This document shows, in pieces, positions 1 through 9,338 of a stretch of 64,000 nucleotides of DNA; the stretch's first letter is position 1; each line of letters starts with the position of its first letter. The notes under the pieces are model-generated. The model was not told where the DNA came from. It made no database searches and worked only from the letters and a program-made list of their open reading frames with translations. The stretch is from Planctomycetota bacterium (lineage in GTDB: Bacteria > Planctomycetota > Brocadiia > Brocadiales > Brocadiaceae). A program made the position numbers and the translations under genes. The stretch is taken from assembly GCA_016235875.1 (NCBI GenBank), contig JACRII010000073.1, forward strand, positions 1 through 64,000, read 5' to 3'.

Positions 1-81
1 CCTTTCCCCTATAATTATTCTTTAGCAGATGGATTGCTTTATATTACACGCGTAAAATAATTTCCAGCTTGACTAAGTAAA

Positions 82-3000
82 ATGATAAAGAAAATGTTGT
101 CATTCAAATCAATTAAAAACAGGTTAATACTGATCCTGCTATTATGCTCGTTTACGCCATTATTGTTGTTGCGTTTTATGGCGTTTCCCAAGGCGCAAAA
201 AGATTTGGAAGAGGCTTTGATAAGTAACCTGGAGGGTGTGAAACAAAAACAGACCGAGATTGTAAAAATGTGGTTTGATGAAAGAAAGCATGACGCAAAG
301 GTCGTCAGTAGAAACATCTCTGCTGTGCTGGGAGAAAGCATAAATGAAAGGGTTAATAATTTTTTAAAGTTGAATGATTATATCGAAATGCTCAGAGCGG
401 AACACAAATATGAGGACGTGTATGTTACTTCCCGTGAGGGGACAGTACTTGTGGCTACCGGAAAGGAATGGGTTGGTTCCAATCTTATAAGTCGTGATTA
501 TTGCAGAGAGGCGTTGAATGGACACGTTTTTATATCACGGATACAGTATTTTGTCCGGAATGAAGGTGAAAACAAAAAAGGTGACGCTGAATCTCCGATA
601 ATGTTTATATCCGCTCCACTGATGGATACCGACAATCTTATCGTTGGAGCAGTCATTCTGAGAATGGATACAGTGCATCTTAGCACAATTATGAAGAGTG
701 CAAAATTGGGAAAGACGGGAGAAACGTTTCTCGTTAACAGGGAAGGTATTATGCTTACGGAGTCGCGGTTTGCAGATGAGTTAAGAAAGAAAGGCATAAT
801 TCAGCACAGGACAACATTAGAGTTGAAGATAATAAATCCACACACAGGAAAACTTACCAATGGCGCTCAAAAATGTCTGAGTGGTAAAGATGGATACAAT
901 GCGGAAGGATATATAAATTACGACGGGAGTAAAGTCCTGGGCGCATGGTGTTGGGTTCCAGAGTATGATTGTGGTTTATTAGCGCAGATTGATATCCGCG
1001 AAGGGTACGGGGCGGCTCACAGTTTGAAAAAATTTGTTCTTTCTGCGCTATTGTTATTGGCATTCCCTTTAATACTGGTTGCATTTTATTTTGGAAGAAG
1101 GATTTCTGCCCCGATCTTGAATATAACCGATGCAACAAAAAAGATTACCGGCGGCGATCTGGGTCAGCGGGTAAAAGATAGCGGCAAGAGTGACGAGATT
1201 AGCGGACTGGCTAAGGCGTTCAATGTGATGGCAGAATCTCTTGAAGAAAAGACGACTAAATTAACAAGATACACGACAAATCTTGAGAATATTGTAAGAG
1301 AAAGAACCCTCGAATTACAGTCAACGACGAATTTTTTGAATAGTATCCTGGCAGGTTCTACCGAATATTCGATTATTGCAGAAGATTTGAACGGCAATAT
1401 CCTTGCATTCAATAAAGGGGCGAGTCTCATGTATGGCTATAGTCCTGAAGAAGTGGTTGGAAATGCCAACGTCCGGATTCTTCACACAGAAGAAGATGTG
1501 AGGTCGGAAAAGGTGGATCACATCTTGGAGGTGGCGCGCAGGACAGGTCGATATGAAGGAGAAGTCGTGAGAAGAAGAAAGAACGGCGAGGTCTTTCCTG
1601 TGCATGTTACTTTTACATCACGACGCGATGAAAATGGCCGCCCCATTGGTTTTGTAGTAATATCAAAAGATATCACGAAAGAGAAGTTGGTGGCGCTGGA
1701 AAAGGAAATTGTAAATAATGTTAATAAGTTGATTGCCTCAGGTCTGGATATTAAAGAAGTTTACAAGAATATTTATCTGGAGTTGAAACGTATCGTCGAT
1801 TTTACCTGGTTAGGCGTGGCGTGTCTCATAGATGGTGCAGAAATTACCGAGGATTCCAATATTGTTGATGGAGTATTATCGATGGATTGGCTGAATACCG
1901 GCCAGTACGCATTTCATGCACTGGCGCAGAGTGTAGCTGTTAAAAGTGGCGAGCCTGTGCTTGTCACAGATACGCTTGGCGGGAAGTATACGATCGACCA
2001 GGAATTATACAAAAAAGGGATATGCTCTTATCTCTGCTTTCCTTTGAATTCAAAAGGAACCCCAATTGGAACTATTGCACTGGGGAGCAAAAAGAAGAAT
2101 GCTTTTACAGAAATACATTTTGATTTGTTGAATCAAATTACGCCACAATTAGCCATTGCGATAGAGAATACGAGGCTTTTTGTATCCATACGGGAGTCAG
2201 AAAAAAAATATAGGGATTTGGTAGAAAATGCACCCGAAATGATTCACGAGATCAGTCCCGAAAGAAAGTTTATTAACGTAAATAAGACGGAGTTAAATAA
2301 ATTAGGATATTCCCTGGAAGAAATGAGACAGATGATGCTTGAGGATATTGTCCCGAACGATCATAGAGAGGAAATAAAGAGACATTTTAAACATATTATA
2401 GTGACAGGAAGCAGTGAATTAGAAACCGTGTTTCTGACAAAATCGGGAAAGGAAATCAACGTCGAAATCAATGGAACTGCTCTTTATAATAATAAAACAG
2501 GGGAATGTATCTGCGCGAGGGCATTTGTGCGAGATGTTACGGAAAGAAAGAAGATGGAGGAGCAGGTACGTCGGTCAGAAAAATTGGCCTCGATGGGCGA
2601 GCTTGCCGCGGCGATTGCCCATGAGATACGAAATCCCCTGGGGGCGATATGCAATTCCGTAGGAATTCTGGATACTCATTTAAAATTGACAGGTCAGGAT
2701 AAGGATTTATTAGAGATGATTGTAGGACAGTCTGAGAGACTGGATCGGATTATCAAAGATTTCCTGACCTTTGCCCATCCGCGAGAGCCATACTTCTCTT
2801 TACATGACATTCGTGAAGTGATTAAAAATACCATTTTCCTGTTAGAGCAAGATAACCGGTTTACGGACAAGATAGAAATAAAGGAAACCTACGAGAGCAT
2901 ATTGCCGAAAGTTTACATTGATACGGATTTAATTCACCAGGTATTGTGGAACCTATTTGTAAATTCTTTGGATGCCATGTCTGACGGCGGACAGATCAGG

Positions 3001-3267
3001 ATAATGGCTAGAAAAGCAACTTTGTTTTTAAGGGACGCTGTAGAAATCGTGATATCAGATACCGGGTCAGGCATACCATCCCATGAGTTGGACAAGATAT
3101 TTGAACCTTTTTATACTACGAAATCAGAAGGGACCGGTTTGGGACTTCCAATGGTTCAGCGTATTATCGATGACCATGGAGGAACGGTTGATATTAAAAG
3201 CAAAGAAGGGAAAGGGACGACATTTTATATCAAACTACCTGTTGGAAACGAAAAATTAGCAGTTTAG
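82..3267 (+). CDS. Membrane sensor histidine kinase (CACHE-HAMP-PAS-GAF-PAS-HisKA-HATPase)
   Basis: This 1061-residue protein is a membrane histidine kinase. An N-terminal hydrophobic helix (about 12-32) is followed by a large extracytoplasmic CACHE-type sensor region (about 35-315), a second membrane helix (about 317-337), HAMP, a PAS domain (about 413-535), a GAF domain (about 545-700), a second PAS (about 710-830), then HisKA with the H-box HEIRNP (His847) and a HATPase with N-box, DTGSGIP and GTGLGLP boxes. All catalytic boxes look intact. The NtrC-type regulator starts 30 bases downstream, so the two form a two-component pair that probably drives sigma54-dependent genes. The N-terminal half closely resembles the kinase-less sensor at 5809-8097, suggesting duplication. 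A second ATG at 94 aligns better with that paralogue's start; neither has a strong ribosome site. The ligand is unknown; nitrite or another small anion is only a guess from the neighbours. Confidence 0.93.
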   Translation: MIKKMLSFKSIKNRLILILLLCSFTPLLLLRFMAFPKAQKDLEEALISNLEGVKQKQTEIVKMWFDERKHDAKVVSRNISAVLGESINERVNNFLKLNDYIEMLRAEHKYEDVYVTSREGTVLVATGKEWVGSNLISRDYCREALNGHVFISRIQYFVRNEGENKKGDAESPIMFISAPLMDTDNLIVGAVILRMDTVHLSTIMKSAKLGKTGETFLVNREGIMLTESRFADELRKKGIIQHRTTLELKIINPHTGKLTNGAQKCLSGKDGYNAEGYINYDGSKVLGAWCWVPEYDCGLLAQIDIREGYGAAHSLKKFVLSALLLLAFPLILVAFYFGRRISAPILNITDATKKITGGDLGQRVKDSGKSDEISGLAKAFNVMAESLEEKTTKLTRYTTNLENIVRERTLELQSTTNFLNSILAGSTEYSIIAEDLNGNILAFNKGASLMYGYSPEEVVGNANVRILHTEEDVRSEKVDHILEVARRTGRYEGEVVRRRKNGEVFPVHVTFTSRRDENGRPIGFVVISKDITKEKLVALEKEIVNNVNKLIASGLDIKEVYKNIYLELKRIVDFTWLGVACLIDGAEITEDSNIVDGVLSMDWLNTGQYAFHALAQSVAVKSGEPVLVTDTLGGKYTIDQELYKKGICSYLCFPLNSKGTPIGTIALGSKKKNAFTEIHFDLLNQITPQLAIAIENTRLFVSIRESEKKYRDLVENAPEMIHEISPERKFINVNKTELNKLGYSLEEMRQMMLEDIVPNDHREEIKRHFKHIIVTGSSELETVFLTKSGKEINVEINGTALYNNKTGECICARAFVRDVTERKKMEEQVRRSEKLASMGELAAAIAHEIRNPLGAICNSVGILDTHLKLTGQDKDLLEMIVGQSERLDRIIKDFLTFAHPREPYFSLHDIREVIKNTIFLLEQDNRFTDKIEIKETYESILPKVYIDTDLIHQVLWNLFVNSLDAMSDGGQIRIMARKATLFLRDAVEIVISDTGSGIPSHELDKIFEPFYTTKSEGTGLGLPMVQRIIDDHGGTVDIKSKEGKGTTFYIKLPVGNEKLAV

Positions 3268-3296
3268 AATAACCTTTTAGTGGGATAATCGGGAAT

Positions 3297-4709
3297 ATGG
3301 AAGACGGTAAAATTCTTGTTGTGGAAGATCAGGATGCCATGAGAGAATCTCTCGTGATTGCATTTAAAGACGAGGGATATCAGGTTGAGGGTGTTGCAAG
3401 CGGGGAAGAGGCTATTCAGAGATTGAATAGTAATAATGTATATGACCTGGTTGTTACAGACCTGAAGATGAAAAAAGTGGATGGTCTAGAAGTGCTCAAG
3501 GCAGTGAAGAATGCAAATTCATCCACTGAGGTTGTACTCATTACGGCCTACGGTACCATCAGCACGGCAGTTCAGGCGATTCGGGATGGGGCATATGATT
3601 ATGTAACCAAACCTTTCCGTCACCAGGAAATCCTGAAAGCTGCAAAAAAGGCAATTGAAAAGAAGATGCTGAAAGACAGGGTCAGATACCTCGAAGGGGA
3701 AATTAGGGATAAATATAAATTTGAGGGTATTGTAGGCAATTCAAATGCGATGTTAGAGGTACTGAAAATAACTTCACATGTGTGCCGTACGGAGAGCACA
3801 GTTCTTGTGACAGGCGAGAGTGGGACAGGGAAAGAATTGATTGCCAGGGCAGTTCATTACAATAGTCCTCGAAAAGACGGCCCATTTGTTGTGATTAACT
3901 GCGGTGCGTTGCCTGAAAACTTACAGGAAAGCGAACTGTTTGGACACGTGAAAGGGGCTTTTACCGGAGCAATCAGGGATAAAATGGGGTTGTTCCAGCA
4001 GGCACAAAAGGGGACAATTTTATTGGACGAGATCGGGGAGACGTTGCCTTCTACGCAAGTAAAACTCTTGCGATTTCTGCAGGACGGAGAAATCCGCCCT
4101 GTTGGTGGAAATAAATCGATATTTGTGGATACGAGGATAATTGCCGCTACGAATGAAAATTTGGAAAAAGCCGTAGAATCGGGAAAATTCAGAAAAGATC
4201 TGTTTTATCGGATCAATGTAATACGTATTCATATTCCTCCTTTGAGGGAACGAAGGGAAGATATTCCGCTTTTAGTGGAGTATTTTTTAGAGAAAATTTT
4301 AGAAAAATTTAAAAAGGGCAAAAGGGTGTTCTCCGAAGAAGCGATGTACGCATTTATGAATTACGATTGGCCCGGTAACATCAGGGAACTGCAGAATATG
4401 ATAGAAAGGGCTGTTGCATTGTCTAAAAGCGAGATAATAAATGTTGATGAACTTCCGTTTCCGGTTCCTGTGGAGGAATTTGCGGCGCTTTCCAGGAATC
4501 CGTTAGATGACGAGAGAAAGAAATCGTTTATTGTTACTACCCTTGCAGAACAGGAAAAAAATGCCATTATTGAGGCCCTGAACAAATACGGTGGCAATCA
4601 AACAAAGGTTTCTCAAGTGCTCGGAATATCCACAACGACACTTTGGAGGAAGATTAAAAAATACAGAATTAAATCACAACACGAAATCTCAGACAATGTC
4701 GATAATTAA
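3297..4709 (+). CDS. NtrC-family sigma54-dependent response regulator
   Basis: A 470-residue three-domain activator. The receiver domain (1-120) has the acidic pair near residue 10, phosphoacceptor Asp55, a Thr in LITAYG and Lys in YVTKPF. The central AAA+ domain carries Walker A GESGTGKE, the sigma54-contacting GAFTGA loop and the Walker B region LLDEIGE. The C-terminus is a Fis-type helix-turn-helix (NQTKVSQVLGISTTTLWRKI). It follows the histidine kinase by 30 bases with the same orientation, so it is very probably its cognate regulator and activates RNA polymerase carrying RpoN. Its targets are not shown by the sequence; no convincing -24/-12 site was found in front of the neighbouring transporter genes. 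It is followed by a strong intrinsic terminator. Confidence 0.95.
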   Translation: MEDGKILVVEDQDAMRESLVIAFKDEGYQVEGVASGEEAIQRLNSNNVYDLVVTDLKMKKVDGLEVLKAVKNANSSTEVVLITAYGTISTAVQAIRDGAYDYVTKPFRHQEILKAAKKAIEKKMLKDRVRYLEGEIRDKYKFEGIVGNSNAMLEVLKITSHVCRTESTVLVTGESGTGKELIARAVHYNSPRKDGPFVVINCGALPENLQESELFGHVKGAFTGAIRDKMGLFQQAQKGTILLDEIGETLPSTQVKLLRFLQDGEIRPVGGNKSIFVDTRIIAATNENLEKAVESGKFRKDLFYRINVIRIHIPPLRERREDIPLLVEYFLEKILEKFKKGKRVFSEEAMYAFMNYDWPGNIRELQNMIERAVALSKSEIINVDELPFPVPVEEFAALSRNPLDDERKKSFIVTTLAEQEKNAIIEALNKYGGNQTKVSQVLGISTTTLWRKIKKYRIKSQHEISDNVDN

Positions 4710-4815
4710 TTTCATACTGAAACCACTATTGCATAATGGAATGTCTTTGTGAACCGATAAGACGCAGATTGTTTATGAAAGTGAAAATATAATCGTTTTA
4801 ATAAAACGTTGATTT

Positions 4816-4850
4816 AATACCACTTACATAAAATATAAGTGGTATTTTTT
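4816..4850 (+). terminator. Intrinsic terminator after the NtrC-type regulator
   Basis: An 11-bp perfect stem (AATACCACTTA at 4816-4826 pairing with 4836-4846) encloses a 9-base loop and runs into a T tract. It ends the kinase-regulator operon and separates it from the HPP gene. Confidence 0.85.
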
Positions 4851-5045
4851 CCCCCATGACGATGTTGGTATATTTTTCGTTACTACATAAAGGCCAGGAA
4901 GTAAAATTTATACCTTGCTTTCCTTAAGTAAGGTCGTAAGCAAAAAGACGGTAAAAACCTATGTGGGTGATAATTTCTTTTCTGTATTTCGTAGATTGTT
5001 TTTTGTGAATCTTGCTATTGTAATTGGGGGGATGGATTTTGCCTG
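4851..5045 (+). other. Leader region of the HPP-FocA gene block
   Basis: Together with the terminator this is a 336-base stretch without a gene. I searched it for a sigma54 -24/-12 element (GG-N10-GC) and found none. A purine-rich GGGGGGATGG just upstream of the ATG at 5046 can act as ribosome site. The promoter itself was not recognised. Confidence 0.4.
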
Positions 5046-5729
5046 ATGTTCAAGAAAAGAAAAACCACAGAGGTTAAAAAGGTTATAGATGTTAAGTTTG
5101 AAGTTAAAGAAGATTTAGAAGAAGATAGAGAAGGTTATTTAGCGCATGTGTCAGAGTTCTTTAAAGGGTCTTCAAATGGGGAGAAGGGAAAAATGCCGAT
5201 AATGGATGGAATAAATAAGTTTCGTGTGTATGTAAAGAAGTTACCTAGGGCGCCGCATCCTCCGGTTCCTTCAAGGGAGGTGTGGCTTTCTTTGTGGGGT
5301 GCGTTTCTGGGTGTAGGATTTACGGCATTGCTTGCTGTTCTCTGGAAGTGTCCGATGTTATTGGGACCGTTTGGTGCCAGTGCCGTGCTGGTTTTTGGCG
5401 CTTATAAGGCGCCGCTTGCGCAGCCGAGGAATGTACTGATGGGGCATTTTTTAGCGGCATGCATCGGTGTGTGCGTAAATGATTTCTTTGGTGTCACTTT
5501 TTGGTCTATTGCCCTTGGCGTTGCCCTTGCACTGGTGCTTATGGTAGTGACTTATTCAATCCACCCGCCCGCTGGTGCAACAGCGTACGTGGCTGTTCAG
5601 ACAGGAGGTTTGGGTGTCGGCTATATGTATATCTTGAATCCGGTCATCTTGGGTGCCTTTATTTTGGTATTAATTGGTGTCATTTTTAATAAAATGGGGA
5701 AAAGGGATTATCCGACACATTGGTGGTAA
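5046..5729 (+). CDS. HPP family integral membrane protein, possible nitrite transporter
   Basis: A 227-residue protein with a charged cytoplasmic N-terminus of about 60 residues, then the HPP-family core: APHPPVPSREVW, several hydrophobic helices, LLGPFGASAVLVFGAYKAPLAQPRN and HPPAGATA, the family signature. HPP proteins in cyanobacteria and plants have been linked to nitrite transport, and this gene opens a block that ends with a FocA/NirC channel gene, so a role in nitrite movement across a membrane is a reasonable inference. In an anammox-type cell it could act at the cytoplasmic or the anammoxosome membrane; the sequence does not say which. The protein ends shortly after the last helix, with normal family length. 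It is followed after 79 bases by the kinase-less sensor gene on the same strand. Confidence 0.88.
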   Translation: MFKKRKTTEVKKVIDVKFEVKEDLEEDREGYLAHVSEFFKGSSNGEKGKMPIMDGINKFRVYVKKLPRAPHPPVPSREVWLSLWGAFLGVGFTALLAVLWKCPMLLGPFGASAVLVFGAYKAPLAQPRNVLMGHFLAACIGVCVNDFFGVTFWSIALGVALALVLMVVTYSIHPPAGATAYVAVQTGGLGVGYMYILNPVILGAFILVLIGVIFNKMGKRDYPTHWW

Positions 5730-5808
5730 AAAATGTGTAATGGGCAGCGGAGAGGTCTGATATTTATGAACTTGGACGTACAATTTTGTTAAATTACGGA
5801 GAAAAATA

Positions 5809-8097
5809 ATGTTTATCTCGATTAAAAATCGGCTTATTTTCTTACTGATCATATTTACGTTAATACCATTTGTTTTGCTAAGGATTGTGGCTTATCCGAG
5901 GATACAGTCAGATCTTCAGGATGTCTTGATACGAAACCTCGATGGTATCGGGCATAAGCAGTCAGAATTGGTCACTACCTGGATAAGTGAAAGGATGAAG
6001 AATGCTCGTGTAGTTGCAAATAATCCATTGATGGTTAAATGTGCAAAGCTCACAAGAGATGATAAAGATTATGCGGATATAGTCCAATATCTTGAAGTAG
6101 TAAAAAGTGAGTATGTTTTAAAGGGTGTGCTTGTTAGTAATGATAAGGGTTTGATAACAACCGCTTCATCTGGAGAAAGCGTAGGAAGTGATATTTCAGA
6201 GATGGATTATTTTAAGCAAGCGGTACAAGGTAATACCTTCGTATCGGGTATTATTCCATCTGAGGTCCCCCTTGCAAATGAGTTCGGAGAGAAGGAACTT
6301 GGTATGCCAACGATGTTTGTTTCAACGCCGTTGAAAGATAGGGATGGGGTTGTAATTGGTGTTGTCGCCTTGAGGATCGACGTTAGTACGTTGAATGAAT
6401 TGATGTTGAGTCTTAAGCTGGGAAAGACGGGTGAGACGTATCTCGTGAATAAAGATGGATACATGATCACAGAATCAAGGTTTGCAGTGCATCTGAAAGA
6501 GATGGGGTTAGTGAAAAAGAGATGCACATTGGAATTGAAATTGATTAGCAGAGAGACAGGTGAGTTGACTACTGGAGTTAAGCAGTGTGTTGCTGGTAAT
6601 AATGGCTTCGATGCGAAAGGGTATAAAGATTATAGCGGTATCACGGTGTTGGGTGTATGGCGGTGGCTGCCAGAGTTCAATTGGGGCGTTATGGCAGAAA
6701 TTGACAGGGATGAAGGTTATGGGGCTGCCTATAATCTTAATTATATTGTGAGTTCTATATTGCTGGTGCTGGCATTTCCGATAGTGCTGGTGGCATACTT
6801 TATCGGTAGAAAGACTTCGGTACCGATTATAAAGCTGAAAGAAGTAACTGAGAAAATGGCATCGGGGGATTTAACTCAAAGAGTAGACATAAAGAGAGAA
6901 GATGAGATTGGTGTATTGGCAAATTCCTTTAACGCCATGGCGAAATCCCTGGATGAGAAGACGAAGGAGATAGCGGCATCAGAGAAACGATACAGGGAAT
7001 TGTTTAACTCTGTAAAGGAAGGCATCTATCAATCAGAGCCTGGAGTGGAGGGCGTGTTTACCTTTATTAACAAGGCCGGTGCGGAGTTGTTAGGATATAG
7101 TAGTCCTGAAGAAGTGATTGGGACGAAGGTAAAAAGCATATACGTAGACCCGGAAGACAGAAGAAGGCTTTGCGAGAAACTTGAAAAGGACGGGGTGTGG
7201 AGGGAATTTGTATCTCTTTGTAAAAGAAAAAATGGCGAGAATTTCTATGCAGAGCGTACCAGCAATTTGCTGAGGGACGAAAAAGGAAGTCCGGTCGCTA
7301 TTTATGGAGTGCTTCGCGACATCTCGGAAAGAAAAAAGGTGGAGATGGAGATCGTCGAATCCGAAAAGAAATACCGTTTGTTGTTCAATTCACTCAAAGA
7401 AGGCGTTTATCAATGTGAACCAGAAGTGGATGGCGCGTTTACATGGGTGAATCAGGCAGGCGCTGAGATACTTGGGTACAAATCTCCGGAAGAGGTGATT
7501 GGAACAAAGGTGAAGGATATTTATGTAAATCCTGACGACCGTAAAAAAGTGGTTGAAAAGTTATCAAAAGAGGGCGTATGGAAGGGTTTTGTATCTTTCT
7601 GTAAGAGGAAGAACGGCGAGCGTTTTTATACGGAGCGGACATCCAGTCTGGTGACCGATGACAAGGGTAAACCTATTCGTATAGAAGGGATATTTAGAGA
7701 TATTACAGAGCGGAAAAAATTGGAGGAGGAGCTGCAGGAATCTGAAAGACATCATCGGCAACTGCTGAATTCGTTGAAAGAAGGTATATATCAGTGTGAG
7801 CCTGCCGAAGACGGGGTATTTACCTGGATTAATCAGGCAGGGGCGGAGATACTCGGTTACAGTTCGCCAGAAGAAGTCATAGGAACGCGGGTAAAGGATG
7901 TATATGTTAATCCCGACGACCGAAAAGAGTTAGTTGAGAAGTTGGAGAAGGAAGGCGTATGGAGAGATTTTACTTCCTATTGCAAGAGAAAAAATGGCGA
8001 GCGATTTATCTCTGAAAGGACGTGCAATCTCGTGCGTGATGAAAACGGTAAGTCGATTAGAATTGAAGGTGTATTTCGGGATATAACGGAAAGGTAA
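5809..8097 (+). CDS. CACHE-HAMP sensor with three near-identical PAS domains and no kinase domain
   Basis: This 762-residue protein has an N-terminal helix, an extracytoplasmic CACHE-like domain (about 30-315), a second helix (about 316-336), HAMP (to about 385) and three tandem PAS domains of 127-residue period (391-517, 518-644, 645-762). Each PAS repeat contains SPEEVIGT, an NP/DP-x-DR motif and CKRKNGE, and ends RDI(S/T)ER, showing recent internal duplication. The reading frame stops right after the third RDITER, where the first two repeats continue with KK and a linker coiled coil. No HisKA, HATPase, GGDEF or other output domain follows. The N-terminal half is a paralogue of the kinase at 82-3267. 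Start is supported by GGAG upstream of ATG. It may act as an adaptor with the next two genes, or be a truncated kinase. Confidence 0.9.
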   Translation: MFISIKNRLIFLLIIFTLIPFVLLRIVAYPRIQSDLQDVLIRNLDGIGHKQSELVTTWISERMKNARVVANNPLMVKCAKLTRDDKDYADIVQYLEVVKSEYVLKGVLVSNDKGLITTASSGESVGSDISEMDYFKQAVQGNTFVSGIIPSEVPLANEFGEKELGMPTMFVSTPLKDRDGVVIGVVALRIDVSTLNELMLSLKLGKTGETYLVNKDGYMITESRFAVHLKEMGLVKKRCTLELKLISRETGELTTGVKQCVAGNNGFDAKGYKDYSGITVLGVWRWLPEFNWGVMAEIDRDEGYGAAYNLNYIVSSILLVLAFPIVLVAYFIGRKTSVPIIKLKEVTEKMASGDLTQRVDIKREDEIGVLANSFNAMAKSLDEKTKEIAASEKRYRELFNSVKEGIYQSEPGVEGVFTFINKAGAELLGYSSPEEVIGTKVKSIYVDPEDRRRLCEKLEKDGVWREFVSLCKRKNGENFYAERTSNLLRDEKGSPVAIYGVLRDISERKKVEMEIVESEKKYRLLFNSLKEGVYQCEPEVDGAFTWVNQAGAEILGYKSPEEVIGTKVKDIYVNPDDRKKVVEKLSKEGVWKGFVSFCKRKNGERFYTERTSSLVTDDKGKPIRIEGIFRDITERKKLEEELQESERHHRQLLNSLKEGIYQCEPAEDGVFTWINQAGAEILGYSSPEEVIGTRVKDVYVNPDDRKELVEKLEKEGVWRDFTSYCKRKNGERFISERTCNLVRDENGKSIRIEGVFRDITER

Positions 8098-8147
8098 AAG
8101 CATGTATTTAAATGAATTAAAATACACTGAACGAGGAGTAAAAAATT

Positions 8148-8681
8148 ATGGGAAATGAGAGCGTTAAGGGTTTGTCCGTCAATGCAAAAACCCTGATTCT
8201 TATATTGTTGTTTGTGAATGTTGGGTTTGCATCAAAGATGATTAATAAGTATTATGCAATGAAGGAATCGGGCTATATCAGGGAAAAGACTTTCCACGAG
8301 CAGTTGCAGCAAAGGGTAATGAAATCTTTTGGTTCTATGGAAGAAATGAATAAAATGATCGCGGACATTACGCGGCAAAAAGAGGAGGCTGAAAAGGTTG
8401 CGGGTTCTGTTAGAGAACACGATGAACAGTTAAAACTTGTAAACAAGAAACTCGAAGATGCAAAGGCAAGGCTGGAGGAAGAAAAGGCCCGATTGCAAAA
8501 GGAGATATGGGAGACAGAAGACTCGCTCTCCCAGGCAAAGAAGGTAATGAGCGACAAGGATTATACGATCAAGGAGCTTATGAATAATTTAGAAACTGCT
8601 GAAAAGGAAAAGGATGCCTTGAAGAAACAACTTGAAGAGCAAACAAAGACACCCGGCGCCTGGAGCCTCCCCCATCAATAA
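8148..8681 (+). CDS. Membrane-anchored coiled-coil protein, function unknown
   Basis: A 177-residue protein of no recognised family. One hydrophobic segment (about 15-32, TLILILLFVNVGFASKM) is followed by a long Glu/Lys/Gln-rich region (about 55-165) with heptad character, and a short Pro-containing tail. A good ribosome site (GAGGAG) precedes the ATG, 50 bases after the kinase-less sensor. Its position between a sensor lacking an output domain and a lone receiver suggests that it could be a scaffold or signalling partner, but this is inference only. Confidence 0.75.
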   Translation: MGNESVKGLSVNAKTLILILLFVNVGFASKMINKYYAMKESGYIREKTFHEQLQQRVMKSFGSMEEMNKMIADITRQKEEAEKVAGSVREHDEQLKLVNKKLEDAKARLEEEKARLQKEIWETEDSLSQAKKVMSDKDYTIKELMNNLETAEKEKDALKKQLEEQTKTPGAWSLPHQ

Positions 8682-8714
8682 AGGTAGTAATTACCGTGAT
8701 TATGAAAGATTTTT

Positions 8715-9137
8715 ATGCCAAATATTTTGATTATAGAAGACCAGGAAAAGACTCGAAAGTTGCTGGTGGGCGCCTTTAAGCGGGAGAAATATAAAACGTG
8801 TGATGGAACAGATTGGAAAAAAGCGGTAGAATTTCTCAATAAAAATGTCTATGATCTCATAATTGTTGATCTGGAAGTAAAGTCACTGACGGGTTTCGAG
8901 ATGCTGAAGATAATTAAGCTCACGAATCCCAATGCGGAAATTGTGTCGATTTTCAATCCGAATGAATACGATAAAAATCAAATAATCCGTTGCGGTGTGT
9001 ATGATTATGCCCTGAAGCCATTTTTGCTGGGTGACGTTGTGAATATAGGTAAGAAGGCATTGGAAAAGAAGCAATTGTCTGATAAAGTGCGAAATCTGGA
9101 GCAAATCAGGGATATGGATAAATTTGCCATATCGTAG
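8715..9137 (+). CDS. Stand-alone response-regulator receiver
   Basis: A 140-residue single-domain receiver. It keeps the acidic patch (IIEDQE), the phosphoacceptor Asp in LIIVDLE (about residue 53) and the conserved Lys in YALKPF, but the usual switch Thr/Ser site reads IVSIFNP and is atypical. It resembles the receiver of NtrC-type regulators, including the helix after YDYxxKPF, but has no AAA+ or DNA-binding domain. No histidine kinase is encoded beside it; it could be phosphorylated by the kinase at 82-3267 or by one elsewhere. It lies 34 bases after the coiled-coil gene and 201 bases before focA. Confidence 0.88.
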   Translation: MPNILIIEDQEKTRKLLVGAFKREKYKTCDGTDWKKAVEFLNKNVYDLIIVDLEVKSLTGFEMLKIIKLTNPNAEIVSIFNPNEYDKNQIIRCGVYDYALKPFLLGDVVNIGKKALEKKQLSDKVRNLEQIRDMDKFAIS

Positions 9138-9338
9138 AAAAGTGTGAAAAGGGGGTTTTTCGAATTATGGAGTATTTTTAATAGTGAAAAGGAAAGGGGG
9201 TGTGTTAAATAATTAAAGAGATTTTAAGGCGGCTGGATGTTTAGAAGTACAGAGTTGAGAGGAGATATGAGGTGCAAGTAAAATGGTGTGTTGATTGGAA
9301 AATGATCTTCACAACAACATTTTAGAGGAGAACAATTA

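Noticed and set aside
4851-5045. Possible sigma54 promoter before the HPP gene
   Set aside because: CTTGCT occurs at a plausible place, but the GG of the -24 box at the required distance is missing; also not found before focA.
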